A stretch of DNA of 64,000 nucleotides from G963667675 sp964291545 (GCA_964291545.2 OZ219859.1:1-64000), one strand, 5' to 3'; positions 1 through 7,796 are shown, counted from the first letter of the stretch. Numbers and translations are program-made. Notes: a model not told the origin generated them from the sequence alone.

Positions 1-283
1 TGATGGCCCTGCCTCCCTTGATGGATACGACCACCTTCAGTTCCTTCTGGGGAGCGGCCTTGTCCCCGGTATCTTCGGCGGGCTGTTCGTCCGGCGAGGT
101 CTCCTCGATGGCGTCCTCGGCGTCCGTCTCACCGGAGCCCTCAGTCTCCGATGGGGTTTCCGCCGTGGAGTCCTGCTCCCCGGCAACTGCGGCGGGCGTC
201 TCGTCCGCCGCATCGCCGAAGGGACTGTCATCCGCGCCCGGTGCGTCCGAGCGGGTCGTCTCGGTTACGACTTCCTCAGGCAT
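1..283 (-). CDS. Acidic N-terminal part of an unknown protein at the end of the PRTRC-like cassette (cut by window edge)
   Basis: An ATG at 283 follows an AGGAG ribosome-binding site and opens a frame that runs off the left edge. The visible 94 residues are very rich in Glu, Asp, Ala, Ser and Thr up to about residue 80. A more ordered stretch then begins (KELKVVVSIKGGRA), which looks like the first strand of a folded domain. It is the last visible gene of the minus-strand cassette, 65 bp downstream of the DUF2958 gene. By position it could be a PRTRC-associated protein, but too little is visible to name it. Confidence 0.5.
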   Translation of the reverse strand, partial: MPEEVVTETTRSDAPGADDSPFGDAADETPAAVAGEQDSTAETPSETEGSGETDAEDAIEETSPDEQPAEDTGDKAAPQKELKVVVSIKGGRAI

Positions 284-348
284 GGTCTTCTCCTTTCTAT
301 GTGTAGGTGTGTTGCGCGTGCTGCGCACGCGTGCGCGGGTCGCCCCGT

Positions 349-732
349 CTACGCCGCGACTCTCGACCCCCTCTTGATCTCGCCCAGGGTGGTCGGCTTC
401 CAGTAGAGGTCGCGTTCCACGGCGGGCACGCCGCCGAGCACCGTCGCCTCCGCCATCTCGGTGAGGTCGAAGTAGCCGAGTTCCATTTCAAACCCATCGA
501 CGAGGCCGAAGCACTCGCCGGTCTGGGCATCCCACTCCGTCACGTACCAGGTCCAGTTGGCGTAGGGGCTGAACAGCTTCGCGTGGGCGACGACCGAGTC
601 GTAGTCCTCCACGTTCTCGTTGGCGTAGAGGGCGGGGATCGTCTCCCCGAGCTCCTTCGTCATCAGCTTGTGCCTGCGCAGCCCGCTGTTGGGGTCCTGC
701 CAGATCGTGGTGGTTCCGTTCTTGTCAGACAT
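349..732 (-). CDS. DUF2958 domain protein
   Basis: The 127-residue product matches the DUF2958 pattern: an N-terminal KLMTKELGETIPALYANENV stretch, then FSPYANWTWYVTEWD, GYFDLTEM and ERDLYWKP. DUF2958 proteins are common on plasmids and integrative elements and have no established function. The ATG at 732 is preferred over an upstream in-frame ATG at 783 because GGAGAAACC precedes it with normal spacing. The gene lies 47 bp downstream of the ThiF-like gene and is probably cotranscribed with it. The small all-in-one domain fits a role as an accessory of the mobile-element cassette; that is inference. Confidence 0.8.
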   Translation of the reverse strand: MSDKNGTTTIWQDPNSGLRRHKLMTKELGETIPALYANENVEDYDSVVAHAKLFSPYANWTWYVTEWDAQTGECFGLVDGFEMELGYFDLTEMAEATVLGGVPAVERDLYWKPTTLGEIKRGSRVAA

Positions 733-779
733 GGTTTCTCCTTCCTTGTTCGTTCCAAGGCTTCGTTCGCGTGCGCCGA

Positions 780-1589
780 TCACTCGACGTAGGTCCCCAC
801 CGTCCGCTCCACTGCCTCCGGGGTGACGTAGGTGGGTGTGACCGTTCCCTGGTCCATGTCCAGGTAGAGGGCCATGAAGGGGCAGGTGCCCGCCACCATG
901 CGGCGGACCACCTGTAGCACCAGCGACGCCATCATCTGGTTGATGGTCGGGTCCTGGTCGGTGAGGTCGAGGGCCGCCGCGCAGTCCACGTCAGGCGGCC
1001 TGGTCGACACGGCCGTGAGCAGGTCGGGGCGCTGGAGCGTGGGTGCCGGGGCCAGGTAGCAGGTCTCGCCCGTGAAGGGCGGCTCCTCCCAGTCCGCCCG
1101 GCCTGCCACATTGCCGACAAGCACCTGGCCCCAGTTGGTGTCGTTGCCGGCGTCGATGAGCCAGCGGGCAGGGTGACCGGGCAGGCACTCGGCCATCGCC
1201 TTCCGGGCGGCCGCGTTGTCGGCGCAGCCGATGATGAGGCTCTCTCCAAAGTCGATCAGACCGGGGTAGGACGGCCCCTGTGGGTTCATGTCGTACTCCT
1301 TGAAGGGGTAGACGGAGTAACCCACCGGACGGTTGTAGGCTTTGGCCAGCCGGTCGGCGAGGGCCTCGCTCTTGAACTTGCCCACGTCGTCCGCGTAGAA
1401 GTTCTGGCGCAGCAGGTTGTGGGGCTCCACCCGGTCGTGGTCGACCAGGACGATGGTGGCCTCCCGCCCCTGGAAGAGGCGGCAGAGGCCCTCGGCGACG
1501 AAGCCGCCGGTCCCGCCGCAGCCCACCACCGTGATCCAGGGGTTGTCCAGCAGGAACGCGTTGTCCAGGTGGTACGGCACTTCAGTCAC
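780..1589 (-). CDS. PRTRC system ThiF/E1-like activating protein
   Basis: This 269-residue E1-superfamily protein should adenylate a ubiquitin-like partner. The nucleotide-binding loop VVGCGGTGG is at residues 22-30. The hallmark DHDRVEPHNLLRQNF follows at about 50-64, and CADNAAARKAM at about 121. A cysteine in GETCYLAP near residue 175 is a candidate thioester residue, which is only inference. Its start overlaps the 3' end of the JAMM protein gene by 8 bp, so the two are probably translationally coupled. E1 + JAMM + E2-like + ubiquitin-like genes in one run is the diagnostic PRTRC arrangement. No rhodanese or MoeZ-type C-terminal domain is present. Confidence 0.88.
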   Translation of the reverse strand: MTEVPYHLDNAFLLDNPWITVVGCGGTGGFVAEGLCRLFQGREATIVLVDHDRVEPHNLLRQNFYADDVGKFKSEALADRLAKAYNRPVGYSVYPFKEYDMNPQGPSYPGLIDFGESLIIGCADNAAARKAMAECLPGHPARWLIDAGNDTNWGQVLVGNVAGRADWEEPPFTGETCYLAPAPTLQRPDLLTAVSTRPPDVDCAAALDLTDQDPTINQMMASLVLQVVRRMVAGTCPFMALYLDMDQGTVTPTYVTPEAVERTVGTYVE

Positions 1590-2235
1590 CTCCTTGTTCT
1601 TCGATTGCGTCCGGCCCCTCGGTCACCAGCCGGAGGCCGTGGGGCAGGCCGTCGAATACCTGCGACCAGTCCACGGGGGCGAAGTGGCCGTAGACGCCGA
1701 CCCTCAGGCTCAGCTCGGGCCGGTACTTGTCGAGGCGTCCGACGACGCCGTAGATGCGGAAGCCCTGCTCGTCCTTGTCGTCGGTCTTCGAGAAGAAGGC
1801 TCGTGAGGTCCCGTGGGAGTGGAACTCGGCGACCACCCCCGCGGGCGGTTCGTACTCGAGGGACGTGGCCGTCCCTGTCTGCGGGGGCACGACCAGCCGG
1901 TAGGAGCCCTCGTCCCAGCGGACTGCGAAGAAGAACTCGGTGTCCGTGTCGTCCAGGAACCAATCAAGCCCCATCTCGAAGAGCCGGGGCGGTATCGGGC
2001 CGTGGGCCAGCTCCACCTTCTCGGCCACGGGAGCGAGCCCGCGCACCTCGCAGGGTGCGACCAGAACCCGCGCCGTCAGGTGGGCGCTCTCGGACTGGAC
2101 GTAGAGACCGTTCGCTCCGAGAACGTAGTCGTAGCCGATGCCGTTTGAACCGGTCAGCCCGTCCGGGTGATTCACGAGGTGGCCGACCGGCGCCGGCCGG
2201 TCGGTCGCGGCAGGCCCGCCGCTAGCGGTAGCCAT
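1582..2235 (-). CDS. PRTRC system protein A, JAMM/MPN metallopeptidase
   Basis: The 217-residue protein carries a perfect JAMM zinc signature: His139-x-His141, seven residues, Ser149, two residues, Asp152 (HSHGTSRAFFSKTD). JAMM proteins remove ubiquitin-like modifiers or trim their C-termini, so it is the expected deconjugase or maturation protease of this cassette. The ATG at 2235 is chosen because AGGGGAGG lies just upstream. The longer frame starting at 2322 would overlap the protein B gene by about 100 bp. The gene overlaps protein B by 14 bp and the ThiF gene by 8 bp. Confidence 0.88.
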   Translation of the reverse strand: MATASGGPAATDRPAPVGHLVNHPDGLTGSNGIGYDYVLGANGLYVQSESAHLTARVLVAPCEVRGLAPVAEKVELAHGPIPPRLFEMGLDWFLDDTDTEFFFAVRWDEGSYRLVVPPQTGTATSLEYEPPAGVVAEFHSHGTSRAFFSKTDDKDEQGFRIYGVVGRLDKYRPELSLRVGVYGHFAPVDWSQVFDGLPHGLRLVTEGPDAIEEQGGD

Positions 2236-2932
2236 AGCCCCGCCTCCCCTGGGAGGCCGCGATGACCTGGGCCACCGTGCCATGTCGAACAAGGTCCTCA
2301 GCCGGGTACTCAGTCTCTCCATCTATCTCCTCCCATAGCGCGTGCAGGTTGTCGGGATGCTTCTTTGAGCGGTTGCGGGAATCCCCGGTGCCCGAGAAGT
2401 AGGACTGGAAGAAGGACTCCGGTATCTGTCCCACGTCCTCGGGGAACTTGTGGCTTCCGGGGCAGACCCGCCCGTCGCTGAAGACGTTGAAGGCGGGCAT
2501 CCGGTAGAGCTGCTCATCGGGGTGCGCAGGCCGCTGCAGGGCCGCGTAGACCCAGGGCGCCCGGCCCGGCGAGCAGACGAAGACCAGCCCCGGCATGGGG
2601 AGCCGGAGCCGTGCGGGGGGCTTGAACGCCTCCCGTTGCAGGGCCACCGGCCACACCTGCGGCGGCCTCCACAGGGCCACCACCTGCCCGGTCTCCCCCT
2701 GGTTCCACCAGAGGGCATCCTGGGGCAGCAGCCCCGAGGAGAAGCCCAGGTGCTGGGTGAAGACGTTGGCGATCTCGTCCGCCGATACGGTCCTGACCCA
2801 GGTCGAGTCTCCATCGAAGCCCCGCAGCAGGAGCGTCTCGTCGTACACCTCAAGCTGTAGGTTCAGGCTGTCGCTGGGGATGTCCGCCGGTCCCGGCAAG
2901 GACCATTCGGTCTTCTCCGCGTCGGTCGTCAT
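2222..2932 (-). CDS. PRTRC system protein B (E2-like)
   Basis: The 236-residue product resembles PRTRC protein B. It has LPMPGLVFVCSPG near residues 111-123, an ALQRP segment, then PAFNVFSDGRVCPGS at 146-160. Cys157 in this last motif is the likely acceptor cysteine, because the family is predicted to have a ubiquitin-conjugating-enzyme-like fold. AAAGGAGG sits 9 nt before the ATG, which fixes the start inside the upstream gene (83-bp overlap). In such a pathway it would take the ubiquitin-like protein from the ThiF protein; the chemistry has not been shown here. Confidence 0.8.
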   Translation of the reverse strand: MTTDAEKTEWSLPGPADIPSDSLNLQLEVYDETLLLRGFDGDSTWVRTVSADEIANVFTQHLGFSSGLLPQDALWWNQGETGQVVALWRPPQVWPVALQREAFKPPARLRLPMPGLVFVCSPGRAPWVYAALQRPAHPDEQLYRMPAFNVFSDGRVCPGSHKFPEDVGQIPESFFQSYFSGTGDSRNRSKKHPDNLHALWEEIDGETEYPAEDLVRHGTVAQVIAASQGRRGYGYR

Positions 2933-3773
2933 GGTCGTCGTCCTCCTTTCGTTGTTCTTGTTGTCGTTCGGAGACCCTGGGCAGCACGTTGTCCAGCATC
3001 TCGGCGAAGCGGCCGGGGAGGTCGTCCTCCAGCCAGTCGGCCAGCGAGCACACCGAGTCCATCAGGGTCCTGGCCTTCCGCCACTCCTCCGTCCCCTCGG
3101 CGATGATCTCGTCCTCCCAGGGGTCGGCAAAGCCGTCGTAGCTGCCGTCCTCGTAGCAGTGGTCGAGGAAGAAGTTGCCCGTCTCTGCGAAGGCCCAGGA
3201 GGCGGCCTTGGCCGCCCCCTCGAAGCGGGTGTCCTTCACCGCCTCGGCGAGGGTCTCGACGGGTATTCCGCCCTGGGGAATCCTCTCCAGGGTCTCTTGC
3301 GGGATGCGCTGTGCGGCCAGCTCAAGCCAGGACGTCCGTATCTCGTCGGACTCCCCGTAGAAGGAGTCCGGGGGCTTGACCAGCAGGAGCAGGGCCGAGA
3401 GGCCCTCGCGGTAGCCGTGCCACAGCTCGTGGAGGCCGTCGTAGCCGAAGCCCATCAGGTCGAAGGGGATGCCCCTTCTGAGCCAGCTCCAGGGCGGCTC
3501 GTCCTCGGCTTCGGTCCAGAACTCGATGATCGGCGTGTAGAGGGGGAAGTGCTTCGCCCCGAAGAGGTTGGCGAAGCGCTCCACCCTGGTGCGCACGTCC
3601 GGGGCCGAGAGCGCCGCCTCCGCCTCATCGGGGAAGAGGCGGCGCACCAGCCCGGCGAACCATGCGTAGTCGTCGGCGTACCCGACGATGGTCACGAGCT
3701 CCCGCAGCGACGGCGGACGCCGCAGGAGCAGTTGGGCCAGACCGCTGATCAGCGCCGGGGCCGCAGCCGCCAC
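2850..3773 (-). CDS. Unknown 307-residue protein in the position of PRTRC protein F
   Basis: I do not recognise a domain. The product is mostly predicted helix, with several Trp-rich segments (EFWTEAEDEPPWSWLRRG, DGLHELWHGYREGLSALLLL) and a charged tail rich in Glu, Asp, Arg and Gln. It starts at a GTG overlapping the preceding small gene by 25 bp and ends 83 bp inside the protein B gene. Its place between protein C and protein B is where protein F sits in proteobacterial PRTRC cassettes, so it may be a divergent equivalent. That is a positional inference only. Confidence 0.6.
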   Translation of the reverse strand: MAAAAPALISGLAQLLLRRPPSLRELVTIVGYADDYAWFAGLVRRLFPDEAEAALSAPDVRTRVERFANLFGAKHFPLYTPIIEFWTEAEDEPPWSWLRRGIPFDLMGFGYDGLHELWHGYREGLSALLLLVKPPDSFYGESDEIRTSWLELAAQRIPQETLERIPQGGIPVETLAEAVKDTRFEGAAKAASWAFAETGNFFLDHCYEDGSYDGFADPWEDEIIAEGTEEWRKARTLMDSVCSLADWLEDDLPGRFAEMLDNVLPRVSERQQEQRKEDDDHDDRRGEDRMVLAGTGGHPQRQPEPTA

Positions 3774-3976
3774 CGCAGCGCCTCCTTCAGCCGCCCCGTG
3801 GCCGAGGCGTAGTCCTGGGCCTGGCCGCAGGCCAATTCGACATCCTTCTGCCGTGCGGCCGCGGCCTCTAGGTCGAGGGAGCCGTCGGGCCGTGTGAGCT
3901 CCGCCGTGAGCTCGATGATGCGCAGGTTCACCGGCGGCGAGGCCGCCAGCAGACCGGCGAGGGTGCGGGTGTCCAT
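3749..3976 (-). CDS. Small 75-residue protein in the PRTRC-like cassette
   Basis: The ATG at 3976 has GGGGAGGTG directly upstream. The product begins MDTRTLAGLLAASPPVNLRI and is Ala- and Leu-rich, with a basic end (RLKEALRWRLRPRR). It is probably helical and has no motif I recognise. It starts 14 bp after the ubiquitin-like gene and overlaps the following gene by 25 bp, so it belongs to the operon. Confidence 0.6.
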   Translation of the reverse strand: MDTRTLAGLLAASPPVNLRIIELTAELTRPDGSLDLEAAAARQKDVELACGQAQDYASATGRLKEALRWRLRPRR

Positions 3977-3989
3977 TGAGGCACCTCCC

Positions 3990-4196
3990 CTAGCGGCTCG
4001 GGCGGGCGAATGCCCCCTTGGTGCCCACCCGCCGCTGGAACTCGTAGACGGTGTCGTCGCCCCTCCTGGTCTCTTTCACCGAGGCGTTGGCGATCTCGCC
4101 GTAGAAATCGGCGAGCGTTCCCTTCACCTGGTCGACGGTCATCTCGGGGTCGGGGTCCGGGAACTCGCGGTCGTCGTATACGAAGATGCGTGCCAT
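3990..4196 (-). CDS. PRTRC system protein C, ubiquitin-like modifier
   Basis: The 68-residue product begins MARIFVYDDREFPDPDPEMT and ends with YEFQRRVGTKGAFARPSR. Both the LPDPDP-type loop and the RRxVGTKG C-terminal strand are characteristic of PRTRC protein C, a beta-grasp (ubiquitin-fold) protein. AAAGGAGAAAGACC before the ATG at 4196 fixes the start. There is no terminal Gly-Gly. The last glycine lies in VGTKG, seven residues from the end, so the protein may be trimmed or used differently from ubiquitin. It is the first gene of the overlapping cassette, just after a strong hairpin. Confidence 0.85.
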   Translation of the reverse strand: MARIFVYDDREFPDPDPEMTVDQVKGTLADFYGEIANASVKETRRGDDTVYEFQRRVGTKGAFARPSR

Positions 4197-4241
4197 TGGT
4201 CTTTCTCCTTTCGGTGTTGCTGAATGCTGCGTTGTCGTGTG

Positions 4242-4278
4242 CAGGGAGGCCGTCGATCCTTGCGCGACGGCCTCCCTG
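4242..4278. terminator. Perfect 14-bp stem hairpin between helicase and cassette
   Basis: CAGGGAGGCCGTCG (4242-4255) pairs exactly with 4265-4278 around a 9-nt loop. It lies between the helicase stop and the protein C ribosome-binding site. There is no U-tract on either strand, so it may attenuate, protect or process the mRNA rather than end it outright. Confidence 0.6.
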
Positions 4279-4291
4279 TGACATTGGCGGT

Positions 4292-6676
4292 CTAGCGTCC
4301 GGCGCCGACCGTCTCCGCCTCCTGTTCCTGCTCCATCGCCCACTCGAACATCGAGAGGCTTGCGGGCTGGGGCTTGCCGTTGCGGCGCTTCGGCTTCACC
4401 GGCTCGGCCATGAACTCGGCCCAGGAGAACAGTGACTGCTGCGGCTCCTCGGCCTCGTCGTCGTGGTGGCCGTTGTGCCCGTTGCCGTTCACCGGAACAG
4501 CCTTGTGGCCGTTCTCGTTAGCGGGCTCGCGCCCGTTGCTCGGCGCCAGCTCGACCGTGGGGCCGAACAGGTCGTCATGGCCGTTGGCGTGGTGGCCGTT
4601 GCCGTTCACCTCGACCGCCTCCGGCTCGACCTCGACGGCCTTCCAGCCGTCGTCCACCAGCAGCTCCTCGGCGCTTGCCTCGGCCTCCCTGGCCTGGGCG
4701 AACGCCTCCTCCACGGTCTCGTCGTCGGCGTCCTCCGCGTCCCCGCTCACGATCTTGCGGGCCAGGGCCATCATCACGTCGTCCCCGTCGTCCCCGTAGG
4801 CCGCCAGCCCGTCCTCCGGCAGCTCCCCCTCCACCGCCAGCGAGCTTTGCAGCTTCTGCGCCACCAGCTTCAGGGCGTCGGCCTGCAGCGTGTTCTTGTA
4901 GGACATGAACACGACCTTGACCGGCCGGGTCTGCCCGATGCGCCAGGAGCGGCGGGAAGCCTGCCGCATGACGTAGGTGCTGTAATCGACCTCATCCCAG
5001 ACGATGGTCGGGAAGTCGATTAGGTCCAGGCCCGTCTGCACCAGCCGGGGGTGGCAGACCAGCACGTCGATGCCCTGCTTGACCTTCTCGGCGACCCACG
5101 CCTCCCGCTTGTCGGGAGCCACGGCGTCGGCCTTCATCACCGCCACCCGGAACCCGTGGCGGGTCAGGATGTCGTCCATCCGCCCGGTGATGTCCCGCGT
5201 CCCCGTGTGGGTGACGTAGACCAGCACCCTGCGCCCGGCCATGCGCTCCGCCGCCACCAGGTCCACCAGCGCCTTCTCCTTGGGGTAGAGCTTCTCCTCC
5301 GACAGGGGAGGAACGGCGACGATGATGTCGCCCGACCTGGGGTCGAAGACCGTCTCGCCCCTCGTGCAGCCGTCCGGGTAGGCCAACAAGGTCTGGAGGT
5401 AGGTCGCCAGCAGCCGCTTGGAGCCGCTCTTCAGCGCCTTGGACAGCTCCGCCTTCAGCTCCTTGAACACCGTGTCGTAGGCGCTGCGCTGGCTGTAGCC
5501 CGTCGAGTCCTCCTCGGTGTCCATCGAGGACACCAGGATCTGCTCGTCGTAGTCGGGCAGGCCCGAGGCGACGTCGGACAGCTTGAGGAAGATGGTGTTG
5601 CCGATGATGTGGAAGAGAGCGCTGGGCACCAGCCCCGGCTTCTCCCTCACCACCTTGCGGAAGCTGCGCCTCCGGCTGTTGCGGCCGTCCTCCAGGGCGT
5701 CGTCGTCCTCCTTGCCGATGGAGACCTCCTCGAAGCCGTACCGCTGAATCCAGCGGTGCTCGTCGGAGCGCTCGAACTCCGTCCTGATCTCCGGCGAGAA
5801 CCGGTACAGGAGGTGGAACAGCGTCGAGCTGTAGCCTCCCATCATCGTTCCCGTGAGGCTCAGGGACTTGCCGCACGCCTCCGCGAGGGTTCCGGCGGCG
5901 ATGCCCTGGGCCGAGCCTCTCGCCTTGTACTCGTGGACCTCGTCTCCGATGAGCAGGTCGAAGAAGCCCTTCATCCGGTGCTTCACGTAGTCGGCCAGCG
6001 GGTAGCGGGCCGGGCCCGACCTGTCGGCCTGCCAGAGGGGCGAGCCGCAGGCGGCGCAGACGTGCTTCCGGCGATTCAGCACCTTCTCCGTCAGGGGCAC
6101 CCCGTCCTTGTCCACGACCTGCGCCGTGCAGGTCGGGCAGCAGGGGACCCTGAACGGCTCCCCCGTCTCCTCCATCCGTATGAGCCTCCCCCGCGAGGTG
6201 GCCCACCGGTAGATGACGGCGGGCATCCAGCGGTAAGACAGCTTGGCCCGCTCACGGCTCATCACCGCGAACAGCGGGCCGGTGCCGACCGAGAAGCGCA
6301 GCCTCTCCAGGTCGGTGATGGAGGTGACGATGGCGGCGCGGGCGCCGGGCACCGTCATCTCCACCTCCCGCTTCCACTTGGGCACCAGGTGGGGCGGGCA
6401 GAGCACCAGCACCCGCTTGAAGCCCGCCATGTGCGCGGCGGCGGTGCCGATGAAGGTCTTGCCCGTCCCCATCTCTCCCACCACCGTCGTGCCCCGGTGG
6501 GCTTCGAGGGAGAGGGCCGCCCCCTTGACTGCGTCGGCCTGCGCCCCCAGGGGCCTGCGGAGCAGGCGGGGGAGCGTGCCGCCGTTCTCCGAGGGCCGGT
6601 AGAGCGGCGGGTAGGACTCGACGACCCTTCGGGCAATCGCTTCCTTGAACTTGTCGATGAACTCTCCGAGGTTCAT
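4292..6676 (-). CDS. SNF2-like superfamily 2 helicase with inserted zinc ribbon
   Basis: The 794-residue product has Walker A GEMGTGKT near residue 68 and the LCPPHLVPKWKRE motif Ia region. A four-cysteine zinc ribbon (CPTC ... CAAC) lies at about 175-215, and the DEVHEYK Walker B at about 246. SLTGTMMGG is motif III. The second RecA lobe has QTGLDL and QASRRSWRIGQTRPV, the motif VI form typical of SNF2 proteins. The C-terminal 150 residues are a low-complexity tail with repeated NGNGH blocks. It is probably a DNA translocase serving the mobile element. Its ATG at 6676 follows AAAGGAGACGCCGAT. It lies upstream of and co-directional with the PRTRC-like genes. Confidence 0.85.
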   Translation of the reverse strand: MNLGEFIDKFKEAIARRVVESYPPLYRPSENGGTLPRLLRRPLGAQADAVKGAALSLEAHRGTTVVGEMGTGKTFIGTAAAHMAGFKRVLVLCPPHLVPKWKREVEMTVPGARAAIVTSITDLERLRFSVGTGPLFAVMSRERAKLSYRWMPAVIYRWATSRGRLIRMEETGEPFRVPCCPTCTAQVVDKDGVPLTEKVLNRRKHVCAACGSPLWQADRSGPARYPLADYVKHRMKGFFDLLIGDEVHEYKARGSAQGIAAGTLAEACGKSLSLTGTMMGGYSSTLFHLLYRFSPEIRTEFERSDEHRWIQRYGFEEVSIGKEDDDALEDGRNSRRRSFRKVVREKPGLVPSALFHIIGNTIFLKLSDVASGLPDYDEQILVSSMDTEEDSTGYSQRSAYDTVFKELKAELSKALKSGSKRLLATYLQTLLAYPDGCTRGETVFDPRSGDIIVAVPPLSEEKLYPKEKALVDLVAAERMAGRRVLVYVTHTGTRDITGRMDDILTRHGFRVAVMKADAVAPDKREAWVAEKVKQGIDVLVCHPRLVQTGLDLIDFPTIVWDEVDYSTYVMRQASRRSWRIGQTRPVKVVFMSYKNTLQADALKLVAQKLQSSLAVEGELPEDGLAAYGDDGDDVMMALARKIVSGDAEDADDETVEEAFAQAREAEASAEELLVDDGWKAVEVEPEAVEVNGNGHHANGHDDLFGPTVELAPSNGREPANENGHKAVPVNGNGHNGHHDDEAEEPQQSLFSWAEFMAEPVKPKRRNGKPQPASLSMFEWAMEQEQEAETVGAGR

Positions 6677-6823
6677 ATCGGCGTCTCCTTTCCTTGCGTC
6701 TCTGGCGGACGCCGGGAACCTGGACGCACGACGCCCCCGGAGGGGACGCTTCTGTGCTTCGGGTTCCTGGAAACGTCCCCAGGCGGTGTTGTATGAGCGG
6801 GGCCGCGCCGGAAGGGCGGAGCC

Positions 6824-6844
6824 TCGTGTTGCGGCCCCGAGCGG
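6824..6844. repeat. 21-bp direct repeat, copy 1
   Basis: The 21 bp at 6824-6844 (core TGTTGCGGCCCCGAGCG) recur exactly at 7891-7911. This copy lies in the 284-bp non-coding gap upstream of the helicase (6677-6960). There it also forms the loop side of a short GCCTCG/CGAGGC hairpin (6821-6852). I see no gene in this gap. Confidence 0.75.
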
Positions 6845-6960
6845 AGCGAGGCGCAGTTGCGTCGCTGGATGTGCGGCTCAGTGGCGAGTCGGCCGCAAAT
6901 GTGGGATGCCGTGGGAGCCGTGCCGGGGGAGGTGGTGCTCCCCCAGGTCACATCGCAGGT

Positions 6961-7167
6961 CTAGGAGACCTGTGGGTTGATCGTTGCGATAACGAAGCGT
7001 CTTCGCAACTTCGGGTTCGCAGTGATCGTGCGGAAGATGCCTTCGAGGCACTCCCGGCAGGTGACTTCGGCGACGTCGGTGGTCGACTTGTAGTTGTCGG
7101 TGTCGAAGTCGATGCCGCACTCGGTCGGGCCGTAGCCCGCCTTGTAGTGGTAGCGCTGGTCAGCCAT
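6961..7167 (-). CDS. Small 68-residue protein with CxxC-type cysteines
   Basis: The product begins MADQRYHYKAGYGPTECGID and contains TCRECLEGIFR, so a three-cysteine cluster could bind a metal. AAGGAGG lies 8 nt before the ATG at 7167, which is preferred over a GTG 9 nt upstream. It is the last of four small co-directional genes. No family is recognised. Confidence 0.65.
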   Translation of the reverse strand: MADQRYHYKAGYGPTECGIDFDTDNYKSTTDVAEVTCRECLEGIFRTITANPKLRRRFVIATINPQVS

Positions 7168-7206
7168 GGTGTTCACCTCCTTGCAGACGTGGTGAAGCGG
7201 CGCTCG

Positions 7207-7320
7207 TCACCGCCGGAGCAGGTCGGCGCAGTCATCCTGCCGGCAGATGGCTGCGAGGCAGTCGCTGCAGACCCAGCCGTGGCGTGGGCGGTGGCCTGGC
7301 GCCTTCGTGATGCTGGCTAT
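7207..7320 (-). CDS. 37-residue four-cysteine microprotein, apparent ATA start
   Basis: The frame reads from ATA at 7320 to a TGA at 7207-7209 and encodes GWVCSDCLAAICRQDDCADL, a compact CxxC-x4-C-x4-C arrangement. GGAAGGAGTTGAACC precedes the ATA with the same leader and spacing as the ATG of the gene at 7796. It starts 3 nt after the upstream gene's stop. The simplest reading is an ATG changed to ATA, either still used weakly or a recent loss of the start. No ATG, GTG or TTG is available in frame upstream of the cysteines. Confidence 0.5.
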   Translation of the reverse strand: MASITKAPGHRPRHGWVCSDCLAAICRQDDCADLLRR

Positions 7321-7323
7321 GGT

Positions 7324-7503
7324 TCAACTCCTTCCTTCGTTCGGCGTCTCGCCGAGGTCCTTGTAGTAGATGCGCAGGCCGTACTCAGCCGCGTAATGGG
7401 AGCAGAGCTCCTCGAGCTGCGATGCGAGGTCGTCGACGCCTTCCGTGGTATCGTCGTCCTCGTGGTCGGCGTGTGCGGACAGGAGCCATTGCTTGATGAG
7501 CAT
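7324..7503 (-). CDS. Small acidic 59-residue protein
   Basis: An ATG at 7503 opens a frame with product beginning MLIKQWLLSAHADHEDDDTT and containing LASQLEELCSHYAAEYG. It is acidic and probably helical. It starts two bases after the stop of the gene at 7506-7796, and its own 3' end contains the ribosome-binding site of the next microORF. Tight coupling supports it as real; the function is unknown. Confidence 0.55.
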   Translation of the reverse strand: MLIKQWLLSAHADHEDDDTTEGVDDLASQLEELCSHYAAEYGLRIYYKDLGETPNEGRS

Positions 7504-7505
7504 GG

Positions 7506-7796
7506 CTAGTACCCGCTGTCGCGGAGCGCCAGGTCGTCGTTCCGGTGGGCTTCGGCGATCTGCCGCTCGACTTCCGGCGACAGCACAGCGTCGTCGTCCC
7601 AGGGTTCGTCGTCGTCGCTCGTTTCGTGGTGCTTGATGGCGTCCTCGATGAGTGCCTCAACGAGGGCGGTGGCGTCCTTCCGGACGGCTGCCACGAATGC
7701 ACGTGGCGATGTCTGGCCGTTGGCGTCGGCCAGCTCCTGGAGCTTGGCCCACACGGCATCGGCTACCTCACGGTCCCATTTCGTTGGTCGTGGCAT
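7506..7796 (-). CDS. 96-residue hypothetical protein of the accessory element
   Basis: The product begins MPRPTKWDREVADAVWAKLQ and is mostly predicted helix: a basic first half (residues 1-45), then an acidic DDDEPWDDDAVLSPEVE stretch. AAGGAGTTAAACC precedes the ATG. The N-terminal part resembles a small helical DNA-binding or antitoxin-like protein only in general character; no family is assigned. It is the first of the four-gene small-protein run. Confidence 0.6.
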   Translation of the reverse strand: MPRPTKWDREVADAVWAKLQELADANGQTSPRAFVAAVRKDATALVEALIEDAIKHHETSDDDEPWDDDAVLSPEVERQIAEAHRNDDLALRDSGY

